Source of the DNA: Hyphomonas sp. UBA5111
Lineage (GTDB): Bacteria; Pseudomonadota; Alphaproteobacteria; Caulobacterales; Hyphomonadaceae
Assembly (NCBI GenBank): GCA_002414505.1
Contig: DHZF01000137.1
Coordinates: 1-13,753, forward strand
Length of the DNA stretch: 13,753 nucleotides
Reading direction: 5' to 3'
Of the stretch, positions 1-6,981 are shown in pieces. The notes beneath the pieces were generated by a model, which saw only the letters and a program-made list of their open reading frames with translations, made no database searches and was not told the origin of the DNA. Both the position numbers and the translations under genes were made by a program. Position 1 is the stretch's first letter. Each line of letters starts with the position of its first letter.

Positions 1-1539
1 CTGAAAGATGTGCAAAAAGCTGAAACCGAGCATGTCATCGATCAGGCGATCCTGATTCGGCTGCTGAAATCCGACATCATGTGGGCCGAGACCGACTCAG
101 CGCGTATCCCGTTCACCGGCGACTGGGGATTCCAGGCGGAACCGGTCTTCGCCGCGATGCGGACTGACCTGGACAGCGTGGAGGCGGCCGAAGCCTGGAT
201 CGCCCGGCTGAATGATGTCCCGCGGTATTTCGCAGAGAATATCGAAAACATGCGCCGGGGGATCGAGACCGGTTGGACCGCCAATGAAGACCCGCTGCAG
301 ACCGTGATCGACCAGATTCGGGAACAGATCATGGATGACCCGACCGAGAGTGGACTGTACGCCCCGTTCGCCTCGCTGCCGGAAGACATGGATCCTGCGA
401 CCGCCGCCCGTCTTCAGACCGAGGGCCGCGCGGCCACCGCAGGCGCCATCTCAGCCTATCTGGATGTCTGGCGCTTCCTTGAGATCGAATACCGGCCCTA
501 TTTGCGCCAGGGCGCGGGTATTGCGGGTCTGGAAGGGGGGCAGGACGTGTATGCCGCCGCGGTCGAGCATTATACGGCCGGGGCAGGGTACACGCCGGAG
601 GACATCCACCTGCTGGGCCAGTCAGAAGTGGCGCGCATTCGGGGCGAGATGGAAGACGTCTTGGCGGAAATCGGGTTTGAAGGCAGCTTCGAGGACTTTC
701 TCGACTATCTGCGAACCGATCCGCAATTCTACGCCCAGTCTGCCGATGAGCTGATGGCGGAGGCCGAAGAAATCTCGGCCCGCCTACGCGCCAGCCTGCC
801 GGACTATTTCGGCGCGCTTCCGGAACTTGATTTCGAGGTTCAGCCGGTGCCGGATGCCATCGCGCCCGGCTACACGACGGGGCGCTATGTCTCTGGTGAT
901 CCGGAAGAGGGACGGATGGGCATTTACCTTGTGAATACCTATGCCCTCGACCAGCGGCCGCTCTATGAGCTGCCAGCGCTGTCGGCGCATGAGGCGGTTC
1001 CGGGTCACCATCTGCAGATCGCTCTGGCGCAGGAAATGCCGGACCAGCCGGACTTCCGGAAGAATTATTATGCGACGGCCTTTGGAGAGGGCTGGGGGCT
1101 GTATGCCGAGCGGATTGCAGGCGAGGCTGGCATCTATCGTACGCCGTATGAACATTTCGGGGCGCTGTCCTATGAAATGTGGCGCGCCTGCCGCCTTGTC
1201 GCGGACACAGGCTTGCACTGGTATGGCTGGACGCGCGCCGAGGCAGAGGCCTGCTTTATCCAGAATTCGGCGCTCGCCCCATTGAACATCCAGACCGAGG
1301 TGACGCGCTATATTGGCTGGCCCGGACAGGCCGTGGCCTACAAGGTCGGGGAGCTTAAATTCCGTGAGTTGCGGGGCCGGGCGACTGAGGCGCTTGGCGA
1401 GGATTTCGATTTGCGCGCGTTCCATGATGTCGCGCTTGCGCAAGGCGCGGTGCCGCTTGATGTATTGGAGGCCCGCATTGATGAGTGGATCCATGCGCAG
1501 CAAAGCACCCGTTCGACTCCTCACGCCTTGCCAAACTGA
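1..1539 (+). CDS. DUF885 family metallopeptidase-like protein, 5' end outside window
   Basis: The reading frame is open from base 1, so the gene starts upstream; the GTG at 10 is probably internal. About 512 C-terminal residues are visible, against my recollection of roughly 570-610 for the family, so an N-terminal piece (possibly a signal peptide) is missing. The family hallmark is a zincin-like HEAVPGHH at nt 988-1011, followed by GEGWGLYAER at nt 1084-1113, whose Glu is a likely third metal ligand. The C-terminal stretch with IQTEVTRYIGWPGQAVAYK (about nt 1288-1344) is also typical. DUF885 proteins are predicted zinc peptidases, often exported, but substrates are mostly unknown; localisation cannot be judged here without the N-terminus. 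The stop is 6 nt before the next gene, suggesting co-transcription. Family assignment is firm; enzymatic role is inferred. Confidence 0.9.
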   Translation: MKDVQKAETEHVIDQAILIRLLKSDIMWAETDSARIPFTGDWGFQAEPVFAAMRTDLDSVEAAEAWIARLNDVPRYFAENIENMRRGIETGWTANEDPLQTVIDQIREQIMDDPTESGLYAPFASLPEDMDPATAARLQTEGRAATAGAISAYLDVWRFLEIEYRPYLRQGAGIAGLEGGQDVYAAAVEHYTAGAGYTPEDIHLLGQSEVARIRGEMEDVLAEIGFEGSFEDFLDYLRTDPQFYAQSADELMAEAEEISARLRASLPDYFGALPELDFEVQPVPDAIAPGYTTGRYVSGDPEEGRMGIYLVNTYALDQRPLYELPALSAHEAVPGHHLQIALAQEMPDQPDFRKNYYATAFGEGWGLYAERIAGEAGIYRTPYEHFGALSYEMWRACRLVADTGLHWYGWTRAEAEACFIQNSALAPLNIQTEVTRYIGWPGQAVAYKVGELKFRELRGRATEALGEDFDLRAFHDVALAQGAVPLDVLEARIDEWIHAQQSTRSTPHALPN

Positions 1540-1545
1540 GCCCTC

Positions 1546-2259
1546 ATGAAACTCACCATCATAGAGACCGGACTCGTCCCCGAGCCCATCCGGCAGGACT
1601 TTGCAGATTATCCGGAAATGTTCCGGCGCCTGATCTCTGCCGCCGATCCGGGCATGGAATTCGAGACGGTTTCGGTCATTCAGGGCGAGGAGCTGCCGGA
1701 TCCGGCCTCGCTTGAAGGCATCCTGATCACGGGCTCACCCGCCGGCGTTTATGATGACTATCCGTGGATCGTGCCGCTGATGCAGTTCATTCGTGATGTG
1801 GCTGTGGCGCGTGTGCCTCAAGTGGGCATCTGTTTCGGTCACCAGATCATGGCCGAGGCGCTGGGCGGGAAGGTTGTGAAGTCGCCAAAAGGATGGGGGA
1901 TCGGCCGGCATACTTATGAGGTGAAAGCCTGCCCGGACTGGATGGACGGGGATTGCCCGGCCACGATTTCGGTCCCGGTCAGCCATCAGGATCAGGTCGT
2001 CACCCTGCCGCCTGGCGCGAGCGTGCTGGCGCGGTCGGATTTCACGCCCTTTGCGGGCATAGATTATGGCAAGACCCACGCGATCTCGTTCCAGTGTCAT
2101 CCAGAATTCAACGCGGAGTATTCAGCCGCCCTCTACACGATCCGCAAGGGGCGACCTCTGGCGGAAACAGCTGTGGACATGGCCATCGGATCATTGGAAC
2201 AACCGCTCGACAATCCGCGTTTGGGAGGCTGGATCGCCCGGTTCCTGACTCAGTCCTGA
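1546..2259 (+). CDS. Class I (type 1) glutamine amidotransferase, stand-alone
   Basis: A 237-residue single-domain GATase-1 protein of the GMP-synthase-like group (COG0518 type). The nucleophile elbow GICFGHQ places the catalytic Cys at residue 96, and QCHPEF supplies His185 and Glu187, so the Cys-His-Glu triad is complete. The oxyanion-side motif ITGSPAGVYDD is at about 61-71. The domain would hydrolyse glutamine and pass ammonia to a partner, or act on gamma-glutamyl compounds; no synthetase domain is fused and no obvious acceptor enzyme is adjacent, so the substrate is unknown. The ATG lies 6 nt after the DUF885 stop and has no clear Shine-Dalgarno sequence, which fits reinitiation from the upstream gene. 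It is probably cytoplasmic: no signal peptide or membrane segment is seen. Confidence 0.92.
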   Translation: MKLTIIETGLVPEPIRQDFADYPEMFRRLISAADPGMEFETVSVIQGEELPDPASLEGILITGSPAGVYDDYPWIVPLMQFIRDVAVARVPQVGICFGHQIMAEALGGKVVKSPKGWGIGRHTYEVKACPDWMDGDCPATISVPVSHQDQVVTLPPGASVLARSDFTPFAGIDYGKTHAISFQCHPEFNAEYSAALYTIRKGRPLAETAVDMAIGSLEQPLDNPRLGGWIARFLTQS

Positions 2260-2266
2260 GCAGGCG

Positions 2267-2319
2267 CAGGGGGCATCCGCCCTTGAAACTCGCAGGTTCC
2301 CCTGTGGCGCGAAACCTGC
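2267..2319 (+). terminator. Two weak hairpins after the amidotransferase gene (possible terminator)
   Basis: Eight bases after the stop, CAGGGG (2267-2272) can pair with CCCTTG (2280-2285), with one G-T wobble and a 7-nt loop. A second inverted repeat, GCAGGTT (2292-2298) with AACCTGC (2313-2319), has a perfect 7-bp stem and a 14-nt loop, followed by the T-rich TACTCTTTGT. Neither has a proper T run, so this is at best a weak intrinsic terminator or a processing hairpin. Confidence 0.22.
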
Positions 2320-2339
2320 ATACTCTTTGTCGAAGTGAC

Positions 2340-2366
2340 ACACTCGTGTTGTAGGGACGCACAACA
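2340..2366. promoter_or_regulatory. Dyad-rich leader of the PMM/PGM gene (possible operator)
   Basis: Two overlapping dyads lie just upstream of the PMM/PGM gene: ACAC-TC-GTGT (2340-2349) and TGTTGT (2347-2352) with ACAACA (2361-2366, 8-nt spacer). A poor -35-like TTGTCG sits at 2327-2332 and no convincing -10 follows. The 126-nt gap should hold a promoter, since the gene has its own leader, but I cannot fix it from sequence. The dyads may be a regulator site or chance. Confidence 0.2.
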
Positions 2367-2371
2367 TTTTC

Positions 2372-2375
2372 GGAG
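2372..2375 (+). promoter_or_regulatory. Ribosome binding site deciding the PMM/PGM start
   Basis: GGAG ends 10 nt before the ATG at 2386 (a second in-frame ATG follows directly at 2389). It supports starting here and not at the in-frame GTG at 2335, whose extra 17 residues (basic and Cys-rich, unlike the family) run through the dyad-rich leader. Confidence 0.6.
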
Positions 2376-2385
2376 ACGTAAGCAT

Positions 2386-3903
2386 ATGATGCCCAAACCG
2401 CTGGCTGACATTAAGCCAAACACGCTCGAATTCGAGATTCTGCCGCTGGTGAAGCCGACCGGTTTTCGCGAATATGATGCGCGCTGGTGGTTCAATGGCA
2501 TCGGCAAGGAGAAGGCTCCGGAACTGAATTTTACCGGCGTTCAGGCGCTGGGCCTCGGCATGGCAAGGCTGTTCCACGAACTGGGCGTCGAGCCGAAAGT
2601 CGTGACGGGCCATGATTTCCGCTCGATCAGCCAGCCGATCAAGAATGCGCTTATCCTCGGCATGGTGCAGGGCGGCTGCGAAGTCCTCGATGTGGGCCTT
2701 GCCTTGTCGCCAATGGTCTATTGGAGCCAGTTTGAACTGGACGTGCCCTGCTGCGCCATGGTGACGGCCAGCCACAATGAGAATGGCTGGACCGGTGTGA
2801 AGATGGGCGCCAACCGTCCGCTGACCTTCGGCCCGGACGAGATGGGCCGCCTGAAGGAAATTGTCATGGGGGGGGATTTCCAACCGCGTGCTGGCGGCGC
2901 GCATCACCGCGTCGATGGCCTGCGCGAAAAATACATCAGGGATGTCGTTGGCGATACGAAGCTGTCCCGTCCGCTGAAAGTGGTTGCCGCCTGTGGCAAC
3001 GGCACGGCCGGCGCATTTGCGCCGGATGCCCTGCGCATGATGGGGGCCGAAGTCATCGAGATGGACTGCAATCTCGATATGACCTTCCCGAAATACAATC
3101 CGAATCCGGAAGATTCGAAAATGCTGCACGCGATGGCAGAGGTGCTGCGCGAGACCGGTGCCGATGTTGCGCTCGGTTTTGACGGCGACGGTGACCGGTG
3201 TGGTGTCGTGGACAATACGGGCGAGGAAATCTTCGCGGACAAGATCGGCCTGATGCTTGCGCGCGACCTCTCGAAGCTCCACCCGAATGCCAAATTCGTC
3301 GTCGATGTGAAATCGACGGGTCTCTACAAGACTGACCCCGTGCTGCAGGAAAACGGTGCCACGGTGGATTATTACAAGACCGGTCACTCCTACATCAAAC
3401 GCCGCACCAACGAACTGGGCGCGCTGGCCGGCTTTGAAAAGTCGGGTCACTTCTTCTTCCGGGAGCCGATTGGTCTCGGCTATGATGATGGCCTCGTGGC
3501 CGCCAAGGCCGTGCTCGAAATGCTCGACCGTAACCCCGGCAAGACGATGGCAGACCTCAAGGGCGAACTGGGCGTGGCCTATACCTCGCTCACCATGTCG
3601 CCCCACTGTGACGATGAAACCAAATATGGCATCGTCGACAAGATGGTCGCGGAATATGAAGGCCTGAACGGCACGGAAATCCTTGGCCGCAAAGTGGTCG
3701 ATGTGAACACGGTCAACGGCGCCCGCGTGACGCTGGAGGACGGGTCCTGGGTGCTGGTGCGGGCCTCCTCCAACAAGCCGGAACTGGTCGTCGTGGTGGA
3801 ATCCATGACGAGCGAAGACGACATGCGGGACCTCTTCCACAAGGAAGTGAAGCCGCGTCTTGGCAAGCATCCGGAAGTCGGGGCCTACAATCAGGAAATC
3901 TGA
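2386..3903 (+). CDS. Phosphomannomutase/phosphoglucomutase (alpha-D-phosphohexomutase)
   Basis: A 505-residue cytoplasmic phosphohexomutase that interconverts hexose-6-phosphate and hexose-1-phosphate (mannose and/or glucose), feeding GDP-mannose and UDP-glucose synthesis for envelope polysaccharides. All four family signatures are present: the active-site phosphoserine loop VTASHN (Ser129), the Mg2+ loop FDGDGDR (Asp266, Asp268, Asp270), the sugar-binding loop EKSGH (Glu351, Ser353), and a C-terminal phosphate-binding domain with VRASSNKPE. It is slightly longer than AlgC (about 460) but matches the roughly 500-residue alphaproteobacterial form as I remember it. The sequence does not decide mannose against glucose, so I give no symbol. 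It is separated from both neighbours by leaders, so it is likely transcribed on its own, although ugd next door is in the same sugar route. An internal run of eight G lies at 2868-2875. Confidence 0.95.
   Translation: MMPKPLADIKPNTLEFEILPLVKPTGFREYDARWWFNGIGKEKAPELNFTGVQALGLGMARLFHELGVEPKVVTGHDFRSISQPIKNALILGMVQGGCEVLDVGLALSPMVYWSQFELDVPCCAMVTASHNENGWTGVKMGANRPLTFGPDEMGRLKEIVMGGDFQPRAGGAHHRVDGLREKYIRDVVGDTKLSRPLKVVAACGNGTAGAFAPDALRMMGAEVIEMDCNLDMTFPKYNPNPEDSKMLHAMAEVLRETGADVALGFDGDGDRCGVVDNTGEEIFADKIGLMLARDLSKLHPNAKFVVDVKSTGLYKTDPVLQENGATVDYYKTGHSYIKRRTNELGALAGFEKSGHFFFREPIGLGYDDGLVAAKAVLEMLDRNPGKTMADLKGELGVAYTSLTMSPHCDDETKYGIVDKMVAEYEGLNGTEILGRKVVDVNTVNGARVTLEDGSWVLVRASSNKPELVVVVESMTSEDDMRDLFHKEVKPRLGKHPEVGAYNQEI
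2868..2875 (+). repeat. G8 homopolymer inside the PMM/PGM coding sequence
   Basis: Eight consecutive G encode the ends of Met-Gly-Gly-Asp (residues 161-164). Gain or loss of one G would frameshift the gene just after the phosphoserine domain. Synonymous Gly codons could have broken the run but did not. Whether it varies in nature cannot be seen from one sequence. Confidence 0.9.
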
Positions 3904-4088
3904 TGCCCTGCAGCCAGCCTTGTCACTGAAAGCCCGAACAGGCTCCTCCTGAGGGGAAGGTCTGGGTTTCGTTGAGGCGCTGTGAAAGGCGAACCAAACT
4001 CCGTAGCGAAGCACTCCAAGTCTTGACCGGATGGCATAAAAACCGCACTTCCCCCGGCTAAGACGTCAGTATCTTGTGAGGATTTTTC
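3904..4088 (+). other. 185-nt intergenic leader between the PMM/PGM gene and ugd
   Basis: I see no small ORF with a ribosome binding site and no RNA gene. A bulged inverted repeat (GCCTTGT 3917-3923 with ACAGGC 3938-3943) lacks a T run and is a poor terminator. A TTGACC at 4023-4028 resembles a sigma-70 -35 box but has no -10 at 16-18 nt. GCTAAGAC at 4057-4064 resembles the Caulobacter-type -10 element (7 of 8 positions) but has no matching -35. The best promoter-like match is sigma-54 type, listed separately. Confidence 0.6.
4032..4047 (+). promoter_or_regulatory. Candidate sigma-54 (-24/-12) promoter for ugd
   Basis: TGGCATAAAAACCGCA keeps the invariant GG (4033-4034) and GC (4045-4046) with exactly 10 nt between them, plus the flanking TGGCA and GCA of the TGGCACG-N4-TTGCW consensus. 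Mismatches are CG to TA after TGGCA and TT to CC before GC. Transcription would start near 4058, leaving a leader of about 31 nt that contains the GAGG ribosome binding site at 4078-4081. The position is apt, but a match this size can occur by chance and no enhancer site was identified. Confidence 0.3.
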
Positions 4089-5399
4089 ATGCGCGTTGCG
4101 ATGATTGGAACGGGCTATGTCGGCCTTGTCAGCGGAGCTTGTTTTGCCGATTTCGGACACGTCGTGACGTGCGTCGACAAGGATGCCTCCAAGATTGAAA
4201 AGCTCGAGGCTGGCATCATGCCAATCTACGAGCCCGGTCTGGACAGCCTGGTCGAGAAGAACGTCAAGGAAGAACGCCTGTTCTTCACGACGGAAGCCAG
4301 GGACGCAATCCGCAATGCCGATGCGGTCTTCATCGCCGTGGGCACGCCCTCGCGGCGCGGCGACGGCCATGCTGACCTCTCCTACGTGTATGCAGCCGCT
4401 GAAGAAATCGCCGAACTCATGGACGGCTTCACGGTCATCGTGACGAAGTCCACAGTTCCGGTCGGCACGGGTGACGAAGTCGAGGAGATTATCCGCAAGA
4501 AGCGCCCCGATGGCGACTTTGCCGTGGTGTCCAACCCCGAATTCCTGCGCGAAGGTGCGGCAATCAAGGATTTCAAAATTCCGGATCGCGTGGTCGTCGG
4601 CACCGATGACGAGCGGGCTCGCGACGTCATGAAGGAACTCTATCGCCCGCTATTCCTGAACGAGACGCCCATCCTGTTCACCGAGCGCCGGACATCCGAA
4701 TTGATCAAATACGCCGCCAACGCATTCCTCGCGGTGAAGATCACCTTCATCAACGAGATGGCGGATTTGTGTGAGAAGGTCGGCGCAAACGTTCAGGAAG
4801 TGTCCCGCGGCATCGGCCTGGATGGCCGGATCGGCCGGAAATTCCTGAATGCAGGCCCCGGATATGGCGGCTCCTGCTTCCCGAAAGACACGCTGGCCCT
4901 GACCAAGACCGCGAATGACTACAATTCCCCGGTCCGGATCGTGGATACGGTGGTTGAGGTGAATGCCGCCCGCAAGAAAGCCATGGCCACAAAGGTCATT
5001 GAGGCCATGGGCGGGGATGTGAAGGGCAAGACGATCGGTGTGCTGGGCCTCGCCTTCAAGCAGAATACCGATGACATGCGCGACGCGCCGAGCCTCGACA
5101 TCATTCCGGCCCTGCAGGCGGCCGGCGCCAAGGTCCGGGCCTATGATCCGGAAGCCATGGACGAAGCGGCCCATCTGCTGAACGATATCGAATTCGCGAA
5201 GAACGCCTATGATGCTGTTCAGGATGCCGACGCGATGGTGATCATCACCGAATGGGACCAGTTCCGCGCATTGGATTTCGATAGAATCAAGGCCGCCCTC
5301 AGCACAAACATTGTGGTAGACCTTCGAAACATCTATTCACCGGACGACATGGCGGCTCGTGGATTCAAGTATACATCCATCGGTCGCCCGTCTATCTGA
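4089..5399 (+). CDS. ugd: UDP-glucose 6-dehydrogenase
   Basis: A 436-residue NAD+-dependent enzyme that oxidises UDP-glucose to UDP-glucuronate in two steps, giving the acidic sugar for exopolysaccharide or capsule. The N-terminal Rossmann domain opens with IGTGYVG (residues 6-12). GTPSRRGDGHADLSYVY (85-101), STVPVGT (121-127) and NPEFLREG (149-156) follow. The catalytic Cys263 lies in GPGYGGSCFPKD (256-267), and the C-terminal UDP-binding domain has LGLAFKQNTDDMR (319-331). The GTPSRRGDGHADLSY signature is that of rhizobial-type Ugd/RkpK rather than the GDP-mannose dehydrogenase AlgD, which is the main alternative. The start is supported by GAGG 8 nt before the ATG. It leads a likely three-gene unit with tal (26 nt later) and thiD. 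Confidence 0.95.
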   Translation: MRVAMIGTGYVGLVSGACFADFGHVVTCVDKDASKIEKLEAGIMPIYEPGLDSLVEKNVKEERLFFTTEARDAIRNADAVFIAVGTPSRRGDGHADLSYVYAAAEEIAELMDGFTVIVTKSTVPVGTGDEVEEIIRKKRPDGDFAVVSNPEFLREGAAIKDFKIPDRVVVGTDDERARDVMKELYRPLFLNETPILFTERRTSELIKYAANAFLAVKITFINEMADLCEKVGANVQEVSRGIGLDGRIGRKFLNAGPGYGGSCFPKDTLALTKTANDYNSPVRIVDTVVEVNAARKKAMATKVIEAMGGDVKGKTIGVLGLAFKQNTDDMRDAPSLDIIPALQAAGAKVRAYDPEAMDEAAHLLNDIEFAKNAYDAVQDADAMVIITEWDQFRALDFDRIKAALSTNIVVDLRNIYSPDDMAARGFKYTSIGRPSI

Positions 5400-5425
5400 G
5401 GCGCTAGGAAAACAGGATCCTGAAC

Positions 5426-6076
5426 ATGAAATTCTTCGTAGATACCGCAGACACCGGCGACATCGCTGAGCTGGCAGCGACCGGCCTGATTGATGGGGTT
5501 ACCACCAACCCGTCGCTGGTTGCAAAGTCGGGCCGCCCCTTCGCGGATATTATCAAGGAAATTTGCGAGATCGTGCCCGGCCCGGTCAGCGCAGAAGTCG
5601 TCGCGACCGACTATGACGGCATGATCTCCGAAGGCCGTAAATTGGCGAAGATCGCTGACAACGTTGCCGTAAAGCTTCCGCTGACGCTGGAAGGCCTGAA
5701 GGCCTGCCGGACGCTGTCGGATGACGGCACCATGGTCAATGTCACGCTCTGCTTTTCGGCCAATCAGGCGCTGCTGGCAGCCAAGGCCGGCGCGACCTTC
5801 ATCTCTCCCTTTATCGGCCGTCTCGACGACATCAATGTCGATGGCATGGAACTGATCTCTGACATCCGCCAGATTTATGACAATTATCTGTTCGACACGG
5901 AAATCCTTGCCGCGTCGATCCGGACGGCAAACCACGTCAAGCTGTCGGCCCTGGCTGGCGCTGACGTCGCCACCATGCCGCCCTCGGTCATCAAGGGCCT
6001 CGTCAAGCATCCGCTGACCGACAAGGGCCTCGAAACCTTCCTGGCCGACGCAGCAAAGGCTGGCATCAAGGTCTAA
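5426..6076 (+). CDS. tal: Transaldolase, short TalC/Fsa-type subfamily
   Basis: A 216-residue class I aldolase of the short transaldolase / fructose-6-phosphate aldolase family. It moves a dihydroxyacetone unit between sedoheptulose-7-P and glyceraldehyde-3-P in the non-oxidative pentose phosphate pathway. The Schiff-base lysine is Lys83 in VAVKLPLT, and the N-terminal FVDTAD and GVTTNPSL strands are typical. At the two positions that separate the activities it carries the transaldolase residues: Glu57 (AEVVAT; Gln59 in E. coli FsaA) and Phe129 (SPFIGR; Tyr131 in FsaA). I therefore favour transaldolase over F6P aldolase, although pipelines often label this family fsa. The ribosome binding site AGGA is 8 nt before the ATG. 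It sits in the ugd-tal-thiD run, and rpe of the same pathway is on the opposite strand further on. Confidence 0.93.
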   Translation: MKFFVDTADTGDIAELAATGLIDGVTTNPSLVAKSGRPFADIIKEICEIVPGPVSAEVVATDYDGMISEGRKLAKIADNVAVKLPLTLEGLKACRTLSDDGTMVNVTLCFSANQALLAAKAGATFISPFIGRLDDINVDGMELISDIRQIYDNYLFDTEILAASIRTANHVKLSALAGADVATMPPSVIKGLVKHPLTDKGLETFLADAAKAGIKV

Positions 6077-6081
6077 CCGAT

Positions 6082-6897
6082 ATGGCAACGCCAGACGGTC
6101 CCCAGGGCCGTGTCCTCATCATCGCCGGATCTGATTCCGGCGGTGGCGCGGGCATTCAGGCCGATATCAAGGCAGTCACCCTGCTGGGCGGGTACGCCAT
6201 GACCGCCATCACCGCCATCACGGCGCAGGATACGCGCGGCGTGCATGGCGTGTGGCCTGTGCCCATTGAGGGCGTTCTGGGGCAGATGCAGGTCACGCTC
6301 GCCGATATTGGCGCCGACGCCATCAAGACCGGCATGCTGGGCTCTGCCGCCCTTGTCGAAGAGGTCGCAGAGCTATTGTCGGAACGCGCGCAGCTCGTGC
6401 CGCGTGTCATCGACCCGGTCATGGTCGCGACCTCGGGCGACCGCCTGGTAGATGCCAAGGCCGTCGCGGCCATCCGGTCTGAACTCGTCCCGAATGCACG
6501 GCTTGTGACGCCGAATGCACCGGAGGCGGAAGTCCTGACAGGGAAAGCGGTCGAAACAGTCAGCGGCCAGCGCCGCGCCGCCGAAGCCCTGCTGGAACTC
6601 GGCGCCAATGGCGCGCTGGTGAAGGGCGGGCATATCGGCGGCGATGTCATCACGGATGTGCTCCAGACCACGACCGGCGAGTGGATTTTTGAAAGCAAGC
6701 GGATTGAGACGACGTCCACGCACGGCACGGGATGCACACTGGCGTCCGCCATTGCGGCCCTGCTGGCGCAAGGGACAAGTGTTCCAGACTCCGTCGAACA
6801 GGCACGGGACTATCTGCTGAACGCAATCCGGAAGGCAAAGGGTTTCGGATCAGGCCATGGCCCGGTGCATCATGGCTGGGTACTCGACGAGGAATAG
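6082..6897 (+). CDS. thiD: Bifunctional hydroxymethylpyrimidine kinase / phosphomethylpyrimidine kinase
   Basis: A 271-residue ribokinase-fold enzyme that phosphorylates 4-amino-5-hydroxymethyl-2-methylpyrimidine (HMP) to HMP-P and then HMP-PP for thiamine synthesis. Motifs are in family order: the substrate loop IAGSDSGGGAGIQADIK (14-30), TAITAITAQ (41-49), DPVMVATSGDRL (111-122), TPNAPEAEVLTG (143-154) and the anion-hole/base loop STHGTGCT (212-219, Cys218). Pyridoxal kinase is excluded by the GGGAGIQAD signature. The ATG follows the tal stop by 5 nt; AAGG at 6068-6071, inside tal, is a plausible ribosome binding site. No other thi gene and no room for a TPP riboswitch is present directly upstream, so expression should follow the ugd-tal transcript or an internal promoter. 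Confidence 0.95.
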   Translation: MATPDGPQGRVLIIAGSDSGGGAGIQADIKAVTLLGGYAMTAITAITAQDTRGVHGVWPVPIEGVLGQMQVTLADIGADAIKTGMLGSAALVEEVAELLSERAQLVPRVIDPVMVATSGDRLVDAKAVAAIRSELVPNARLVTPNAPEAEVLTGKAVETVSGQRRAAEALLELGANGALVKGGHIGGDVITDVLQTTTGEWIFESKRIETTSTHGTGCTLASAIAALLAQGTSVPDSVEQARDYLLNAIRKAKGFGSGHGPVHHGWVLDEE

Positions 6898-6941
6898 GCC
6901 GCCTCAAGGGTCCTTCAGAAATCATCGTTTTTCCGGACTTC

Positions 6942-6976
6942 GGTCTCATGGCATTCAGGTCTTCCCACGGGAGACC
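6942..6976 (+). repeat. Inverted repeat covering the PhzF ribosome binding site
   Basis: GGTCTC (6942-6947) pairs perfectly with GAGACC (6971-6976) around a 23-nt loop. The right arm contains most of the GGGAGA ribosome binding site (6969-6974) of the PhzF-family gene, so the hairpin could mask it. Six base pairs with a large loop is marginal. Confidence 0.2.
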
Positions 6977-6981
6977 CTGTC

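Noticed and set aside
2335..2385. Upstream GTG start for the PMM/PGM gene
   Set aside because: The extra 17 residues do not look like the family N-terminus, and a good ribosome binding site precedes the ATG at 2386.
2191..4014. Long open frame (607 codons) on the minus strand opposite the PMM/PGM gene
   Set aside because: Its translation is His/Arg-rich with no family motif, and it lies exactly opposite a canonical enzyme; a codon-bias shadow of GC-rich DNA.
6077..6081. TPP riboswitch for thiD
   Set aside because: Only 5 nt separate tal and thiD, and no THI-box-like sequence was noticed at the end of tal.
6196..6230. ACCGCCATC repeats in thiD as a tandem repeat element
   Set aside because: They encode the conserved TAITAITAQ stretch of ThiD, so the repetition is explained by the protein sequence.
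6898..6981. Small coding frame through the thiD-phzF gap
   Set aside because: The frames there overlap thiD and phzF extensively and have Arg/Ser/Pro-rich shadow composition.
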